DNA of 64,000 nucleotides from Methylomonas koyamae (GCF_006483455.1 NZ_PPPU01000018.1:62001-126000); one strand, 5' to 3'; positions 54,207-63,902 are shown, counted from the stretch's first letter. Numbers and translations: made by a program. The notes: generated from the letters alone by a model not told the origin.

Positions 54207-55208
54207 ATGTTCAAATTTCGCCTGCTGGTTTCCGCGCTTGCGCTGACCGGTTCTATGTCTGTAATGGCGGCCGAGCCGCTGCCGAGTGTGGCCCCGGCTC
54301 CCGCCGACAACCCGACCACGCTGGAAAAAGTCACGTTGGGAAAAATGCTATACCACGATCCGCGGTTGTCCTCCACCGGCACCGTATCCTGCGCCTCTTG
54401 CCATAACACGATGCTGGGCGGCGAAGACAACCGGCCGGTGGCAATGGGTGTCAACGGCCAAACCGGCGGCCGTAGCGCGCCGACCGTCTGGAACTCCGCC
54501 TTCAATAAAGTCCAGTTCTGGGACGGCCGCGCCGACAGTCTGGAGGCCCAAGCTGCCGGCCCGGTGACCAATCCGATCGAGATGGGGATGAAGAGCTGGG
54601 ACGACGTGGTCGCCCGTCTGAAAACCATCGAAGGTTATCAACATGCGTTCGAAAAGGCCTTCGGTAAGGATTCTATTTCCAAAGAAAACGCTACCAAAGC
54701 CATCGCGGCTTACGAAAGAACTTTGATTACGCCGAACAGCCCGTACGACAAGTATCTCGGCGGCGATAAAGACGCGATGACCAAGCAGCAAATCCGCGGT
54801 ATGGAAAAAGCCGTCGAAGTCGGTTGCACCAGCTGCCATAGCGGCCCGGCGTTCAACGGTCCCGGTATGTTCCAGAAATTCCCGGTCAACTCCAACGGCT
54901 ATTTCGAGGCGCAATACCACTTCCAAAAAGACAAAGGCTTGGCGGAAGTGACCAAAAAAGACAGCGACGAGCACCTGTGGAAAGTGCCGACCTTGCGCAA
55001 CGTGGCTCTGACCGCGCCGTATTTCCATAACGGTTCGGTGAAAACCCTGGATAGAGCGGTCTGGTTGATGGCTAAATTGCAATTGAACAAAGAGTTGTCC
55101 GACGGCGACGTCGCCGACATCGTTGCGTTCCTGAACGCGTTGACCGGCGAATTCCCGACTCAAACCATGCCGCAATTGCCGGGCACTCCGGGTTCTACCT
55201 TTAACTAA
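54207..55208 (+). CDS. ccpA: Di-haem cytochrome c peroxidase
   Basis: A 333-residue periplasmic enzyme that reduces hydrogen peroxide using cytochrome c. A signal peptide (1-21, ending SVMA) precedes two c-type haem sites: CASCHN near residue 62 and CTSCHSG near residue 210. NGQTGGRSAPTVWNSAFN and FWDGRADSLEAQAAGPVTNPIEMG are family motifs, and LRNVALTAPYFHNGSVKTL lies near the C-terminus. A good terminator follows. It is a single-gene unit at the edge of the accessory region. Confidence 0.94.
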   Translation: MFKFRLLVSALALTGSMSVMAAEPLPSVAPAPADNPTTLEKVTLGKMLYHDPRLSSTGTVSCASCHNTMLGGEDNRPVAMGVNGQTGGRSAPTVWNSAFNKVQFWDGRADSLEAQAAGPVTNPIEMGMKSWDDVVARLKTIEGYQHAFEKAFGKDSISKENATKAIAAYERTLITPNSPYDKYLGGDKDAMTKQQIRGMEKAVEVGCTSCHSGPAFNGPGMFQKFPVNSNGYFEAQYHFQKDKGLAEVTKKDSDEHLWKVPTLRNVALTAPYFHNGSVKTLDRAVWLMAKLQLNKELSDGDVADIVAFLNALTGEFPTQTMPQLPGTPGSTFN

Positions 55209-55234
55209 GCACCGGGCGTTTTCCGGTTCTAACG

Positions 55235-55258
55235 AAGGGGCCGTGAGGCCCCTTTTTC
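55235..55258 (+). terminator. Intrinsic terminator after the peroxidase gene
   Basis: AGGGGCC-GTGA-GGCCCCT followed by TTTT lies 27 bp after the stop codon. Confidence 0.9.
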
Positions 55259-55430
55259 GTGGCTGACGTATTGGCAACGAGTCGAAGATTGGTTTGGTAC
55301 TGCGCTGCGGAGCGTGTCTAAAAAGCGTTTGATATGTGTGGTATTAGTCCGGTTCTTCGGCCATACTTTAGGCCATGGCGGAAATCGATAAATCCGATAA
55401 AAACAATTAAATAAATTCGTATTTAAGTCC

Positions 55431-55763
55431 ATGTCAGTCAACAAGAAAATTCAATTATCGGCGCGGGTGGGGGAGTATGCGATTCCACCCTTGAAAGACA
55501 TGTTGGTTTTGGGGAACCAATCGCCGATCGGCTGCATCGCCATGCGGCGGGCCATCGAGCTGCTGGTTAAAACCCCTTTCGAACATATCGAGCTGCAAGA
55601 CGAGGTGATCTCCGATATTTTGGTGCGTCAGCACATTTTGCGGCGGGTGTCGCGGGAAGGCTTGATCGAATTTGTGCTCGGCCAATTAAAGCCCATGATG
55701 GGTCCGGACGAGGTCTTGCACGCCGAATTGGATGTCAGCATTTTCCTGTCGCAAGGCGACTGA
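55431..55763 (+). CDS. Hypothetical protein upstream of a c-di-GMP enzyme
   Basis: A 110-residue soluble protein that I do not recognise. Predicted structure is mostly helical, with no signal peptide, metal motif or repeats. Its stop is 7 bp before the start of the CBS-GAF-GGDEF-EAL gene, so the two are almost certainly co-transcribed and it may modulate that protein. Start at ATG 55431. Confidence 0.65.
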   Translation: MSVNKKIQLSARVGEYAIPPLKDMLVLGNQSPIGCIAMRRAIELLVKTPFEHIELQDEVISDILVRQHILRRVSREGLIEFVLGQLKPMMGPDEVLHAELDVSIFLSQGD

Positions 55764-55770
55764 AAGACCG

Positions 55771-58056
55771 ATGCAACGCTTACTGGTGCGCGATTGTTTG
55801 TGCGACCCGATCGTCCGGGTGTTGGAAGAGGGGCGGCCGGCCTATTCTCTGGCTAACCAGCCCCTGTATGCGGTATTTCGCGATTCCACCGCAACCGGTA
55901 TGTTTTGCGGTCTGGTGACGCCGCAAGATATCGTGCAACACCCGAGCTGGATTTTTGCCGACCTTACCGAGCACCGCGAGTGTTTTAGCGTCGCCCCGGA
56001 CGTCGAAGTGAGCAGTGCCCTGGAGCTTCTAAGTGAGCAGGGATTGGAAGCGTTGCCGGTGTTGGACGGCCCGCGCTTTATCGGCGCGGTCAGTCGGCAG
56101 AGCATTCTGGAAACCCTGTTGAAACGTGAGCGCTGGTTGTTAGCGCAATCGCGCCGATTGAACAAATCCCTGGAAACCGAGCGAAACCGGATTCGTTCCT
56201 GGTCTGCCAAACTGGCCCGGCTTCACGAAGCCTCGCGTAGTTTGTTAACCGTGTTGAAGCACACCTCGGTCCAAAACGAACTGTTCGAAACCGGAATCGA
56301 GGCGTTGACCAGACTGTTGGAAGCGCGTTATGGCGCGGTCGGCATCCTGGACGACGCCGGAAAACTCAGCCACTTCGTCTATACCGGTGTCGATGCCGAA
56401 CAGGCGCAGCGCATCGGCCAATTTCCGCAAGGCAATGGCCTGTTAGGCGTCGTGATTCAAGACAACGTGTCGTTGCGGCTGGCAGAGATGTCCACCCATG
56501 CTAGCAGCAGCGGTTTCCCCGAACATCATCCGCCGATGAAATCCCTACTGGCCGTGCCGATCTCGCACCAGGGACGTGTTTACGGCCGGATTTACCTGTG
56601 CGACAAAGAAAACGGCGAGCCGTTTACAGCCAGCGACGAGGAGCTGGCTTTGAGTTTTGCCTATTCGCTGTCGTTGATTCTGGACAACGCCCGCGAAATC
56701 GAGGAAGTCAAACAAGCCCGCAAAAGCTTGAATTACATGGCGCATTTCGACGCCTTGACCGGATTGCCGAACCGTACCCTGTTGAAAGACCGCTTCGAAC
56801 AGGCTATTTCTCACGCTCAACGCAGTGGAGACAAGGTCGGTGTCCTGTTTTTGGATCTGGACAATTTCAAAGTCATTAACGACACCATCGGCCACACGGC
56901 GGGGGACGGCTTGCTAAGGGTGGTGGCGTCGCGGATCAGCCAGTGTCTGCGCGACGGCGATACCGCTGCTCGCCTCGGCGGCGACGAGTTTATCGTCATG
57001 TTGCCGGATTTGTCGGATGTGCAGGATGCGGCCAAAGTGGCCGCGAAAATTCTGGAGTCGTTGCACGCATCGTTCGATATCGACCGCCACGAAGTCTTCG
57101 TCAGTTTCAGTATCGGGATTAGCGTGTATCCGGACGATTCCGACGAGATGGAAGGCCTGCTCGCCAACGCCGACAGTGCAATGTATTACGCCAAAAAGCT
57201 GGGTAAAAACAATTACCAGTTTTTCACCCCGGAAATGAACCGGACCGCGCAGAACTACATGAAATTGGAAAAGTATTTGCGGCGGGCCATGGAGCAGGGC
57301 GAGCTCGAGCTCTATTACCAGCCGCAGCTTGACGTCGCCAGCGGTAAAGTGATCTGTATGGAAGCGTTGATCCGCTGGTTCAGCGCCGAATTGGGGCCGG
57401 TGCCGCCGGGCGATTTCATTCCGTTCGCAGAGGAATCCGGCTTGATTGTGCCGATAGGTGCCTGGGTGCTGAAAACGGCTTGCGCCCAAGCCAAGGCCTG
57501 GGAGCGGGAGGGTTTGCCGGTTCGTGTCGCGGTCAATTTGTCCAGCCGCCAGTTCCATCAGGTGCAAACCGCGCAACACCCGCGACACCCCTTGCTCGAT
57601 GCCGTGCTGGACGCGTTGGATGCCAGCGGTTTGTCGCCGGCTTTGCTCGAACTGGAGATTACCGAGGGTATTTTGATGCGGCAACTCGATTCGACCATGC
57701 AAATCCTGAATATCCTGAAAGATATCGGGGTCAGGATTTCGATCGACGATTTCGGCACCGGTTATTCGTCGCTGAGTTACTTGAAGCGGTTTCCGATCGA
57801 TGTGTTGAAAATCGACAAATCCTTCGTCAACGATATTACCGAGGACCCCAACGACAAGGCGATCGTGTCGGCGATTACCGTGATGGCGCAACAGCTCAAG
57901 TTGGAGGTAGTCGCGGAGGGGGTGGAGAGCACCGCACAGATGAGTTATCTGCGCGAACTGCGTTGCAACTATGTGCAGGGCTACTTTTTCAGCAAACCGC
58001 TGGCAACCGGCAAGGTCTTGCCGTTCTTACGCCAGTGCGCCGCGGCCACGGATTAA
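55771..58056 (+). CDS. CBS-GAF-GGDEF-EAL dual c-di-GMP signalling protein
   Basis: A 761-residue protein from ATG 55771. Two CBS motifs (about 1-120) are followed by a coiled helix, a GAF domain (about 165-310), GGDEF (about 325-480) and EAL (about 505-755). The GGDEF site is intact (G403-G404-D405-E406-F407) and so is EAL (E531-A532-L533), with IDDFGTGYSSLSYLKRF and KIDKSFV. It may synthesise or degrade c-di-GMP depending on ligands bound by CBS (adenosyl compounds) and GAF. No membrane segment is visible. Confidence 0.92.
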   Translation: MQRLLVRDCLCDPIVRVLEEGRPAYSLANQPLYAVFRDSTATGMFCGLVTPQDIVQHPSWIFADLTEHRECFSVAPDVEVSSALELLSEQGLEALPVLDGPRFIGAVSRQSILETLLKRERWLLAQSRRLNKSLETERNRIRSWSAKLARLHEASRSLLTVLKHTSVQNELFETGIEALTRLLEARYGAVGILDDAGKLSHFVYTGVDAEQAQRIGQFPQGNGLLGVVIQDNVSLRLAEMSTHASSSGFPEHHPPMKSLLAVPISHQGRVYGRIYLCDKENGEPFTASDEELALSFAYSLSLILDNAREIEEVKQARKSLNYMAHFDALTGLPNRTLLKDRFEQAISHAQRSGDKVGVLFLDLDNFKVINDTIGHTAGDGLLRVVASRISQCLRDGDTAARLGGDEFIVMLPDLSDVQDAAKVAAKILESLHASFDIDRHEVFVSFSIGISVYPDDSDEMEGLLANADSAMYYAKKLGKNNYQFFTPEMNRTAQNYMKLEKYLRRAMEQGELELYYQPQLDVASGKVICMEALIRWFSAELGPVPPGDFIPFAEESGLIVPIGAWVLKTACAQAKAWEREGLPVRVAVNLSSRQFHQVQTAQHPRHPLLDAVLDALDASGLSPALLELEITEGILMRQLDSTMQILNILKDIGVRISIDDFGTGYSSLSYLKRFPIDVLKIDKSFVNDITEDPNDKAIVSAITVMAQQLKLEVVAEGVESTAQMSYLRELRCNYVQGYFFSKPLATGKVLPFLRQCAAATD

Positions 58057-58070
58057 GCCCGACGTTGCTC

Positions 58071-58397
58071 TCAGGCTTCGAACCCGGTTTCGAAGCAATT
58101 GCGGCCGGATTCGTCGCCGTAAATCAGCGATAAAGTCTCCGGATCGGGAGCCGGCGTCGACACCGCGGAATAGGCCACCAGCAGCGGCGCGATATGCCTG
58201 GCCGATTTCGGGCTGGTATAGACCCAATAGCACGAGCCGTCGGCCGCCCAATGGCCGAACATCGCCATCCCCTGGGGGCCGTTGCGGGCTACGTAGGCCG
58301 CGCGAAATGCGCCCATTAACACGGCCAATTCGCCGGATTGGTAGTCTGGGCCCGACAGTCTGATGCGGTGCCAACTCTGAATGATTGCCGATGCCAC
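58071..58397 (-). CDS. Hypothetical protein
   Basis: A 108-residue protein of unknown function. The start is probably GTG 58397, with GGGAG 7 bases upstream; a longer frame from TTG 58454 is less likely. The sequence (WHRIRLSGPDYQSGELAVLMGAF, HWAADGSCYWVYTSP) is mixed alpha/beta with no signal peptide or metal motif. It converges on the c-di-GMP gene with 14 bp between stops. Confidence 0.6.
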   Translation of the reverse strand: MASAIIQSWHRIRLSGPDYQSGELAVLMGAFRAAYVARNGPQGMAMFGHWAADGSCYWVYTSPKSARHIAPLLVAYSAVSTPAPDPETLSLIYGDESGRNCFETGFEA

Positions 58398-58482
58398 GAT
58401 TGTCTCCCGGTTGCTTTCAAGATTGGGCTGATTTTGTGCGGGTAGAGCCAACAAACGCCGGTTCGGGCGACGAGCCGACGCG

Positions 58483-60195
58483 TTAAGCTTCTGTGGTGAC
58501 CCGCAGCACCTCTTCCAGCGTGGTAATGCCCTGCAGGGCCTTGCCGACGCCGTCTTCGTACATGGTTTGCATGCCTTCCTCGATCGCGGTTTGCTGGATG
58601 ACGAAGGCTTCCTCGTGCTTCATGATTTGTTTGCGGATGGTGTCGGTCATCGTCAAAAATTCGATGATCGCCAGCCGGCCTTTGTAGCCGATGCCGTTGC
58701 AGGCCGGGCATCCCACCGGCTTGTAGAACAGGATCTCGCCGCTCGGTTGCCAGCGCCGCAACTGCATTTCCTCGATCACGGCATCCGCCGCGGGATGGGC
58801 TTGCTTGCAGTGCGGGCAAAGTCTTCTGACCAGGCGCTGGGCCAGAATACCGTTGATGGTCGAGCTGAGCAGATACTCTTCCAGGCCCATGTCCTGCAGC
58901 CGGGTAACGCCGGCTGCCGCGTCGTTGGTGTGCAGCGTGGACAATACCAAGTGGCCGGTCAGCGCCGATTGTACGGCGATCTTGGCGGTTTCCAGATCGC
59001 GCATCTCGCCGATCATGATCACGTCCGGGTCCTGACGGACGATGGAGCGCAACGCCGAGGCGAAGGTCAGGCCAATCTGCGGCTTGGCTTGAATCTGGTT
59101 GATGCCCTCCAGTTGGTACTCGACCGGGTCTTCGACCGTGATGATTTTGCGTTCCGGCGTGTTAAGGGTTTTCAGCGCGGCGTACAAGGAGGTGGATTTA
59201 CCGCTACCGGTCGGGCCGGTGATCAATAAAATGCCGTGCGGTTGCGCCAGCACCTCCATGAAACGCTCGGCCTGCCGGCCGACAAAACCCAGGGTTTCGA
59301 AGTCCAGTACTGCGTTTTCCTTGTCCAGCAAACGGATTACCACGCTTTCGCCGTGCAAGGTCGGAATCGTCGATACCCGCAGGTCCAACTCCTTGCCGAT
59401 CATCTGCAGTTTGATCCGGCCGTCCTGCGGTAGCCGGCGTTCGGCGATGTTGAGCTTGGCCATGATTTTGATCCGCGACAACACGGCGGCGGTGGAGGCG
59501 ACCGGCGGCGAATCGATGTCTTGCAATACGCCGTCGATGCGCAGCCGCACTTTCAGGCTTTGTTCGAACGGCTCGATATGTACGTCGGAAGCCCGGCTTT
59601 CCACGGCTTTTTGCAGAATATAGTTGACCATCTTGATGATAGGCGCTTCGGAGGCCAGGTCTTTCAGATGTTCCAAATCCTCGCTGCCCTCCTGCTCGAC
59701 GTCCAGGTTGTCGCGCAGTTTATCCATCTGCGATTTGCCTTCGCCGTATTGCAATTCCAGGGCGGCGTCGATTTCGGCGAGTTGGCCGATTTGCAAGGTC
59801 ACGGTTTTGCCGGTCGCCAATTGCAGGGCTTGCACCACATAGTCGTCCACCGGGTCCATCACCGCGATTTCGATTTGCTGCTCGTCCGCTGTCAGGCCAA
59901 CGGCATGGTGTTGCTTCAGAAATCGCTGGGAAATGTGGTCCGGCAGCGGCGACTGCGGCGGATAGTTTGCCGCCGCCGCGCGTTGGATGCCGGTGGCCGC
60001 CACAAAACTGTTGGCGATGTCGTTGTCCGAACACAAGCCGAGTTTGATCAGCAATTGCGGCAGCGAGTCGTCCGGTGCGGTTTTCTGCATGCGCCGGACT
60101 TTACCCAGATCGGTGTCCGACAGTTTGCCGTTACCCTTTAATTGGTTGATAAAGGTTGCATATTTTGCGGAGTTTTCCGCGGTGTCCATGTCCAT
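58483..60195 (-). CDS. gspE: Type II secretion/type IV pilus assembly ATPase (GspE/PilB family)
   Basis: A 570-residue secretion ATPase. The N-terminal domain (about 40-155) binds the inner-membrane platform; the ATPase has Walker A GPTGSGKST at 327-335, the Asp box ITVEDPVEYQLEGINQ, Walker B PDVIMIGEMRD and the His box LSTLHTNDA. A tetracysteine zinc site (CPHC, CPAC) follows, as in GspE and PilB. It powers assembly of a pilus or pseudopilus. No other secretion genes are beside it, so whether it serves secretion or pili cannot be decided here. Confidence 0.88.
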   Translation of the reverse strand: MDMDTAENSAKYATFINQLKGNGKLSDTDLGKVRRMQKTAPDDSLPQLLIKLGLCSDNDIANSFVAATGIQRAAAANYPPQSPLPDHISQRFLKQHHAVGLTADEQQIEIAVMDPVDDYVVQALQLATGKTVTLQIGQLAEIDAALELQYGEGKSQMDKLRDNLDVEQEGSEDLEHLKDLASEAPIIKMVNYILQKAVESRASDVHIEPFEQSLKVRLRIDGVLQDIDSPPVASTAAVLSRIKIMAKLNIAERRLPQDGRIKLQMIGKELDLRVSTIPTLHGESVVIRLLDKENAVLDFETLGFVGRQAERFMEVLAQPHGILLITGPTGSGKSTSLYAALKTLNTPERKIITVEDPVEYQLEGINQIQAKPQIGLTFASALRSIVRQDPDVIMIGEMRDLETAKIAVQSALTGHLVLSTLHTNDAAAGVTRLQDMGLEEYLLSSTINGILAQRLVRRLCPHCKQAHPAADAVIEEMQLRRWQPSGEILFYKPVGCPACNGIGYKGRLAIIEFLTMTDTIRKQIMKHEEAFVIQQTAIEEGMQTMYEDGVGKALQGITTLEEVLRVTTEA

Positions 60196-60306
60196 CGGAT
60201 GTACCGTCGAAAGTAGCTGAATTGGTCAAGCATTGTAGCGAGTTTCGCAGTATTCTGAAGGCCATTTCCAACAAGAGTCGGGCGCGAAGCCAACGGAGCG
60301 AAACGT

Positions 60307-60507
60307 ATGAACGGAATTCGGGTATTAAGTCTGACGGTTTGCATATCGGCCGGTACCGCTTGCAGCGCCGATTGGGCCCAGCGCTTTGCCTACCACGCCG
60401 TCGAGAATGCCGGCCAATTGCAATGCCAAAAAGCCATGGCCAACGATTGCGAACGCCGGCCCGGCTACGACCAGTACCAAAAGGAGCGGCGCGAGTTGGA
60501 CCGTTAG
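60307..60507 (+). CDS. Small secreted hypothetical protein
   Basis: A 66-residue protein with an N-terminal hydrophobic signal (MNGIRVLSLTVCISAGTA) and a short charged mature part containing several cysteines (LQCQKAMANDCERRP). It could be a small periplasmic protein or lipoprotein; the lipobox (GTAC) is imperfect. It faces the minus-strand DUF523 gene and has no evident partner. Confidence 0.5.
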   Translation: MNGIRVLSLTVCISAGTACSADWAQRFAYHAVENAGQLQCQKAMANDCERRPGYDQYQKERRELDR

Positions 60508-60519
60508 CGGCGGTGCCGA

Positions 60520-61461
60520 TCAAATCTCGTTCAACAAGGCCAATTCCGCCGGATGCGGTTGCATGTAAAACGAGTTGTCGATGAAACTGTCCGGCTGACG
60601 CCGGAAATGGTGGCGCAGCAGCGTCAACGGTACGATCAGCGGCACCTGGCCGATGCGGTAGTTTTCGATGGTGTCGGACAATTCCTGTTTGTCGTCGCTG
60701 TCCAGCGCCCGTTTCAAATAACCCTGAATGTGTTGCAGCACGTTGACGTGGTTGCCGCGACTGGCGACGATTTTCAGGCAGGCCATCAATTCGGTGATGT
60801 ATTCGGCGGCGATCGCCTCGATCCGGGCATCGGTGGCGCCGGCAACGATGCGGCCCAGATGGCGCGCCCGGTTCTGGTCGTGGCTCATCGCGATCAGTTT
60901 GTGCCGGCTGTGAAAGGTGATCAAGCCGTGGGCGCTGAGGCCTTCCTCGCAGAGCTGCCGCCAACGCTGATAAACAAAAACCCGTTGAATGAAGTTTTCC
61001 CGCAAACCCGGATCGCCGAGCCGGCCCTCTTCTTCGACCGGGAGGTTAGGGAAGGCGGATTGCAGATAGCCGGCAAAAATACCGGTGCCGTTGCGGGCCG
61101 GCACTTCGTGTTTGTAAACCTTGACCCGGGTCATGCCGCAACTGGGCGAATCTTTTTTCAGGATGTAACCGCACAGGCCGTCCAGCCAGTTGGCTTGGCG
61201 GGCGGCAGCGTCGCGCAAGCGGTCGGTGACATCGAAGCTGTGGTCCTTGACGCCGACGCAGCGAATCCCATCGGCTGTTTCCCGCAGTTGCACGCAGGGG
61301 CGGGGAATGCCGAGCCCGGCTTCCACCTCCGGACAAAACGGCTTGAACTCGAAATAGCGGCCCAGCGTGCGTTCGATATAGCTGTGGTATTTGTGGGCGC
61401 CGTCGTAACGGACTTCGTGGCCCAACAGGCAACTGCTGATGCCGACCGGAATATTGTGCAT
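60520..61461 (-). CDS. DUF523 and DUF1722 (YbgA-type) protein
   Basis: A 313-residue two-domain protein from ATG 61461. DUF523 (1 to about 150) has conserved cysteines in SSCLLGHEVRYDG, FCPEVEAGLGIPR and DSPSCGMTRVKVY, likely metal- or cluster-binding. DUF1722/YbgA (about 160-310) contains FHSRHKLIAMSHD and a helical C-terminus. It stands next to lipocalin and photolyase genes, as YbgA does in many gammaproteobacteria, suggesting a role in light or stress response; DUF523 homologues have been linked to thiouracil reduction. Confidence 0.85.
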   Translation of the reverse strand: MHNIPVGISSCLLGHEVRYDGAHKYHSYIERTLGRYFEFKPFCPEVEAGLGIPRPCVQLRETADGIRCVGVKDHSFDVTDRLRDAAARQANWLDGLCGYILKKDSPSCGMTRVKVYKHEVPARNGTGIFAGYLQSAFPNLPVEEEGRLGDPGLRENFIQRVFVYQRWRQLCEEGLSAHGLITFHSRHKLIAMSHDQNRARHLGRIVAGATDARIEAIAAEYITELMACLKIVASRGNHVNVLQHIQGYLKRALDSDDKQELSDTIENYRIGQVPLIVPLTLLRHHFRRQPDSFIDNSFYMQPHPAELALLNEI

Positions 61462-61475
61462 GGGAGTCCTTGGAA

Positions 61476-61997
61476 TCAATGCCGGGGCGCGGCGAAAATC
61501 AGTTGGTCGGTGGCGAAACCCTGGCTGCGAGCCTGATCCAGCAGGCTGTCCAGGATCGGCTGCGCCAGATCGGGCGTGCGCGCCAGAATCCATAAATAGT
61601 CGCGGTCGGGGCCGGCGATCATTGCATATTGGTAAGCCGTCTTGTCCAGCGCGATGATGTTGTAGGCGCCGTAAAACGGTCCGAAAAACGATACTTTCAG
61701 CCGGCCCCGGTCCGGGCCGTCGATAAAGTAGGCCTTGCCTTCGGCGCTGCGGCGCTGGTTGGTTTCCGCATCGAACCCGCTGTTCAGCACTCTGACGCCT
61801 CCGTCCTCGCGCAGGCCATATTCGGCGCGGATCTCGCTCAGACCGCGTTCGAAGCGGTGGTCCAACCGGGCGATCTCGTGCCAGGTGCCCAGGTAGCGCG
61901 GCAATTCGAAACCTTCGACCACGGTCAAGCCTTCCGGTATGCCGGTGCAGCCGGTCGACAGTAGCAAAGTTAGTAACAGTATCGGAATCAATTGCAT
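61476..61997 (-). CDS. blc: Outer-membrane lipocalin (Blc-like lipoprotein)
   Basis: A 173-residue lipocalin from ATG 61997. The signal peptide ends at lipobox LSTGC (Cys17), so it is a lipoprotein. The lipocalin motifs FELPRYLGTWHEIARLDHRFERGL, YNIIALD and YLWILARTP are present. Blc binds lysophospholipids and is made under envelope stress. It lies between photolyase and the YbgA-type gene, 4 bp after the photolyase stop. Confidence 0.92.
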   Translation of the reverse strand: MQLIPILLLTLLLSTGCTGIPEGLTVVEGFELPRYLGTWHEIARLDHRFERGLSEIRAEYGLREDGGVRVLNSGFDAETNQRRSAEGKAYFIDGPDRGRLKVSFFGPFYGAYNIIALDKTAYQYAMIAGPDRDYLWILARTPDLAQPILDSLLDQARSQGFATDQLIFAAPRH

Positions 61998-62001
61998 GGG
62001 C

Positions 62002-63387
62002 TCAGGCCTGTTGGTTGGAAAGTTGAGTTTGGTATTGGGCTTTGATGCGGCGGCTTTGCTCGGCATGATTTACCCGCGGCGGCGGATAATCGCCGGCCAG
62101 CGGCGCCTTTTCCCAGTTATGAATGGCTTTGGCCGAATAAGGTTGCAGTTCCGGCAGCCAGGTCTTGATGTAACGGCAGTCGGGATCGAACTTTTTCTGT
62201 TGCAGCCAGGGATTGAAAATCCGGAAATAGGGTTGGGCGTCGCAGCCGGTCGACGCCGCCCACTGCCAGTTGCCGTTGTTCACGCAAGGGTCGTAATCCA
62301 GCAAATGTTGGGCGAAGTAACGTTCGCCCCAGCGCCAGGACACATGCAGATCCTTGACCAGGAACGAGGCCACGACCATCCGTAGCCGGTTGTGCATCCA
62401 GCCGGTCTGGTTCAGCTCCCGCATCGCGGCGTCGACGATGGGAAATCCGGTTTGGCCGTTGGCCCAGGCCCAGAAATCGTCTTGGGCGTTGCGCCAGCGC
62501 AGGCCATCCAGGCGGAGGTCGAAGGCGTGGCCGAAGACGTGCGGAAAATGGTAGGCGATGTGGCTGAAAAAATCCCGCCAGTACAATTGGCGCAACAGCA
62601 CATGGTCCGGTCCAAGGTGAACCTGGATGGCTTGATAGGCTTCGCGTACCGAGCAGCAGCCGAACTTCAGATACGGCGACAAATGGCTGGTGGCGTCGAG
62701 TTCCGGAAAGTCGCGGGTCTCGCTGTAATCGCGCCGTGCAGTCAATGCCGATAACTGTTGCTGCGCCGCGCGCCGGCCGCCGGCAAAGGCATTCTGTTGC
62801 GGCCGGCTCAAGGTTTGCAGCAGCTCGGATCTTTCCGTAGCGAGCGGCTCGCTGACCAGTCGGCCATTCGCCAGTCCGCTTGGTGCCGCCACCGGATTCT
62901 GGATAGCCTTTTTATAAAAGGCGGTAAACACCTGATAGGGCAAGCCTTTGTCGGTCAGCACATATTCCGGCTCGTTCAGCAACAGATCCGCGTGGCTATG
63001 AAAGTCCAGCCCCAGTTTTTGGCAGCATTGCTGAATCTCCTGATCGCGCTCGCGGGCGAAAGGGGTGTAATCGCGGTTGACGAACACGGCTTCGATGCGC
63101 AACTGCTGTTGCAGTTGTTCGACGACCGCTTCCGGTCGATCGCCGAATAGATAGAGGCGGCCGCGGTTTGCCAGACAGTCCGCTTGCAAATCGCTTAACG
63201 ATTCCAGCATGAATTGCAGTGCCGGCCGGCTTTGGTAGGGATGGGCCTCGATCTGGCGCGGATCGAAAACGAAGCAGGTCAGCACCCGCTGCGAGCTTTT
63301 CAATGCCGCGTTCAAGGCGGTGTTGTCGGTCAGACGCAGGTCGCGGCGGAATATAAATAAGGAAGTTCGGTAACGCGGTGTGCTCAT
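62002..63387 (-). CDS. phrB: Deoxyribodipyrimidine photolyase (class I CPD)
   Basis: A 461-residue FAD enzyme that repairs cyclobutane pyrimidine dimers with blue light. The start ATG 63387 gives MSTPRYRTSLFIFRRDLRLTDN, the normal N-terminus. The antenna-chromophore domain spans about 1-180; the FAD domain includes LSPYLKFGCCSVREAY, QLYWRDFF, QTGWMHNRLRMVVASFLVKDL and DPCVNNGNWQWAASTG. It follows the membrane protein gene by 5 bp and precedes the lipocalin gene. Confidence 0.95.
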   Translation of the reverse strand: MSTPRYRTSLFIFRRDLRLTDNTALNAALKSSQRVLTCFVFDPRQIEAHPYQSRPALQFMLESLSDLQADCLANRGRLYLFGDRPEAVVEQLQQQLRIEAVFVNRDYTPFARERDQEIQQCCQKLGLDFHSHADLLLNEPEYVLTDKGLPYQVFTAFYKKAIQNPVAAPSGLANGRLVSEPLATERSELLQTLSRPQQNAFAGGRRAAQQQLSALTARRDYSETRDFPELDATSHLSPYLKFGCCSVREAYQAIQVHLGPDHVLLRQLYWRDFFSHIAYHFPHVFGHAFDLRLDGLRWRNAQDDFWAWANGQTGFPIVDAAMRELNQTGWMHNRLRMVVASFLVKDLHVSWRWGERYFAQHLLDYDPCVNNGNWQWAASTGCDAQPYFRIFNPWLQQKKFDPDCRYIKTWLPELQPYSAKAIHNWEKAPLAGDYPPPRVNHAEQSRRIKAQYQTQLSNQQA

Positions 63388-63392
63388 CGCGA

Positions 63393-63902
63393 TCAGCAGT
63401 CGCCCCAATGGTTGGTCATCTGCAGGCAATTGAAGAAAATGTTGGGGTAATACTGGTAAATCACCCAGCGCAGCATCAAATCCAGAACCGCCGCAACGGT
63501 CAGCAAGCGGGCCAGCACCGCCCAATGGCGGGCGCCGGTTTTATCGGAGCAGCGCCAGACCGCACCGATCCAGTAAATCAAGGGTAGGGCCATGATGATA
63601 TGCATCGTCACCCAGCTGGCGACGGTGAACTCGCCTTCCTGGATTCGATAATCGATCAGGAACAGCACGGCGTTGTACAAAACGAAAAACGGATAGAACG
63701 CGTCTTTCAAGCGCAGGTAACCCAACCAGCTCCATTGCAGGTAATAGTAAAGGCTGGGCGGTTCGCGCTCCTCCCATGCCTCTGCCGGTTCCGGCGTCAG
63801 GTAAAACACCAGCAGGCCGAGGCCGATCGCCACCAACAAGGCTTCGTACCATCTGATGAACGAGGTAAAGGCAAATAACGCGGACAGGCTGTCGATCAAC
63901 AT
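63393..63902 (-). CDS. Hypothetical integral membrane protein
   Basis: A 169-residue protein with four hydrophobic helices (about 20-36, 66-84, 97-116 and 128-146) and a hydrophilic loop EPAEAWEEREPPS near 37-50. No family name can be given with confidence. It lies in the tight photolyase cluster, so a role linked to that operon is likely but unproven. Confidence 0.7.
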   Translation of the reverse strand: MLIDSLSALFAFTSFIRWYEALLVAIGLGLLVFYLTPEPAEAWEEREPPSLYYYLQWSWLGYLRLKDAFYPFFVLYNAVLFLIDYRIQEGEFTVASWVTMHIIMALPLIYWIGAVWRCSDKTGARHWAVLARLLTVAAVLDLMLRWVIYQYYPNIFFNCLQMTNHWGDC

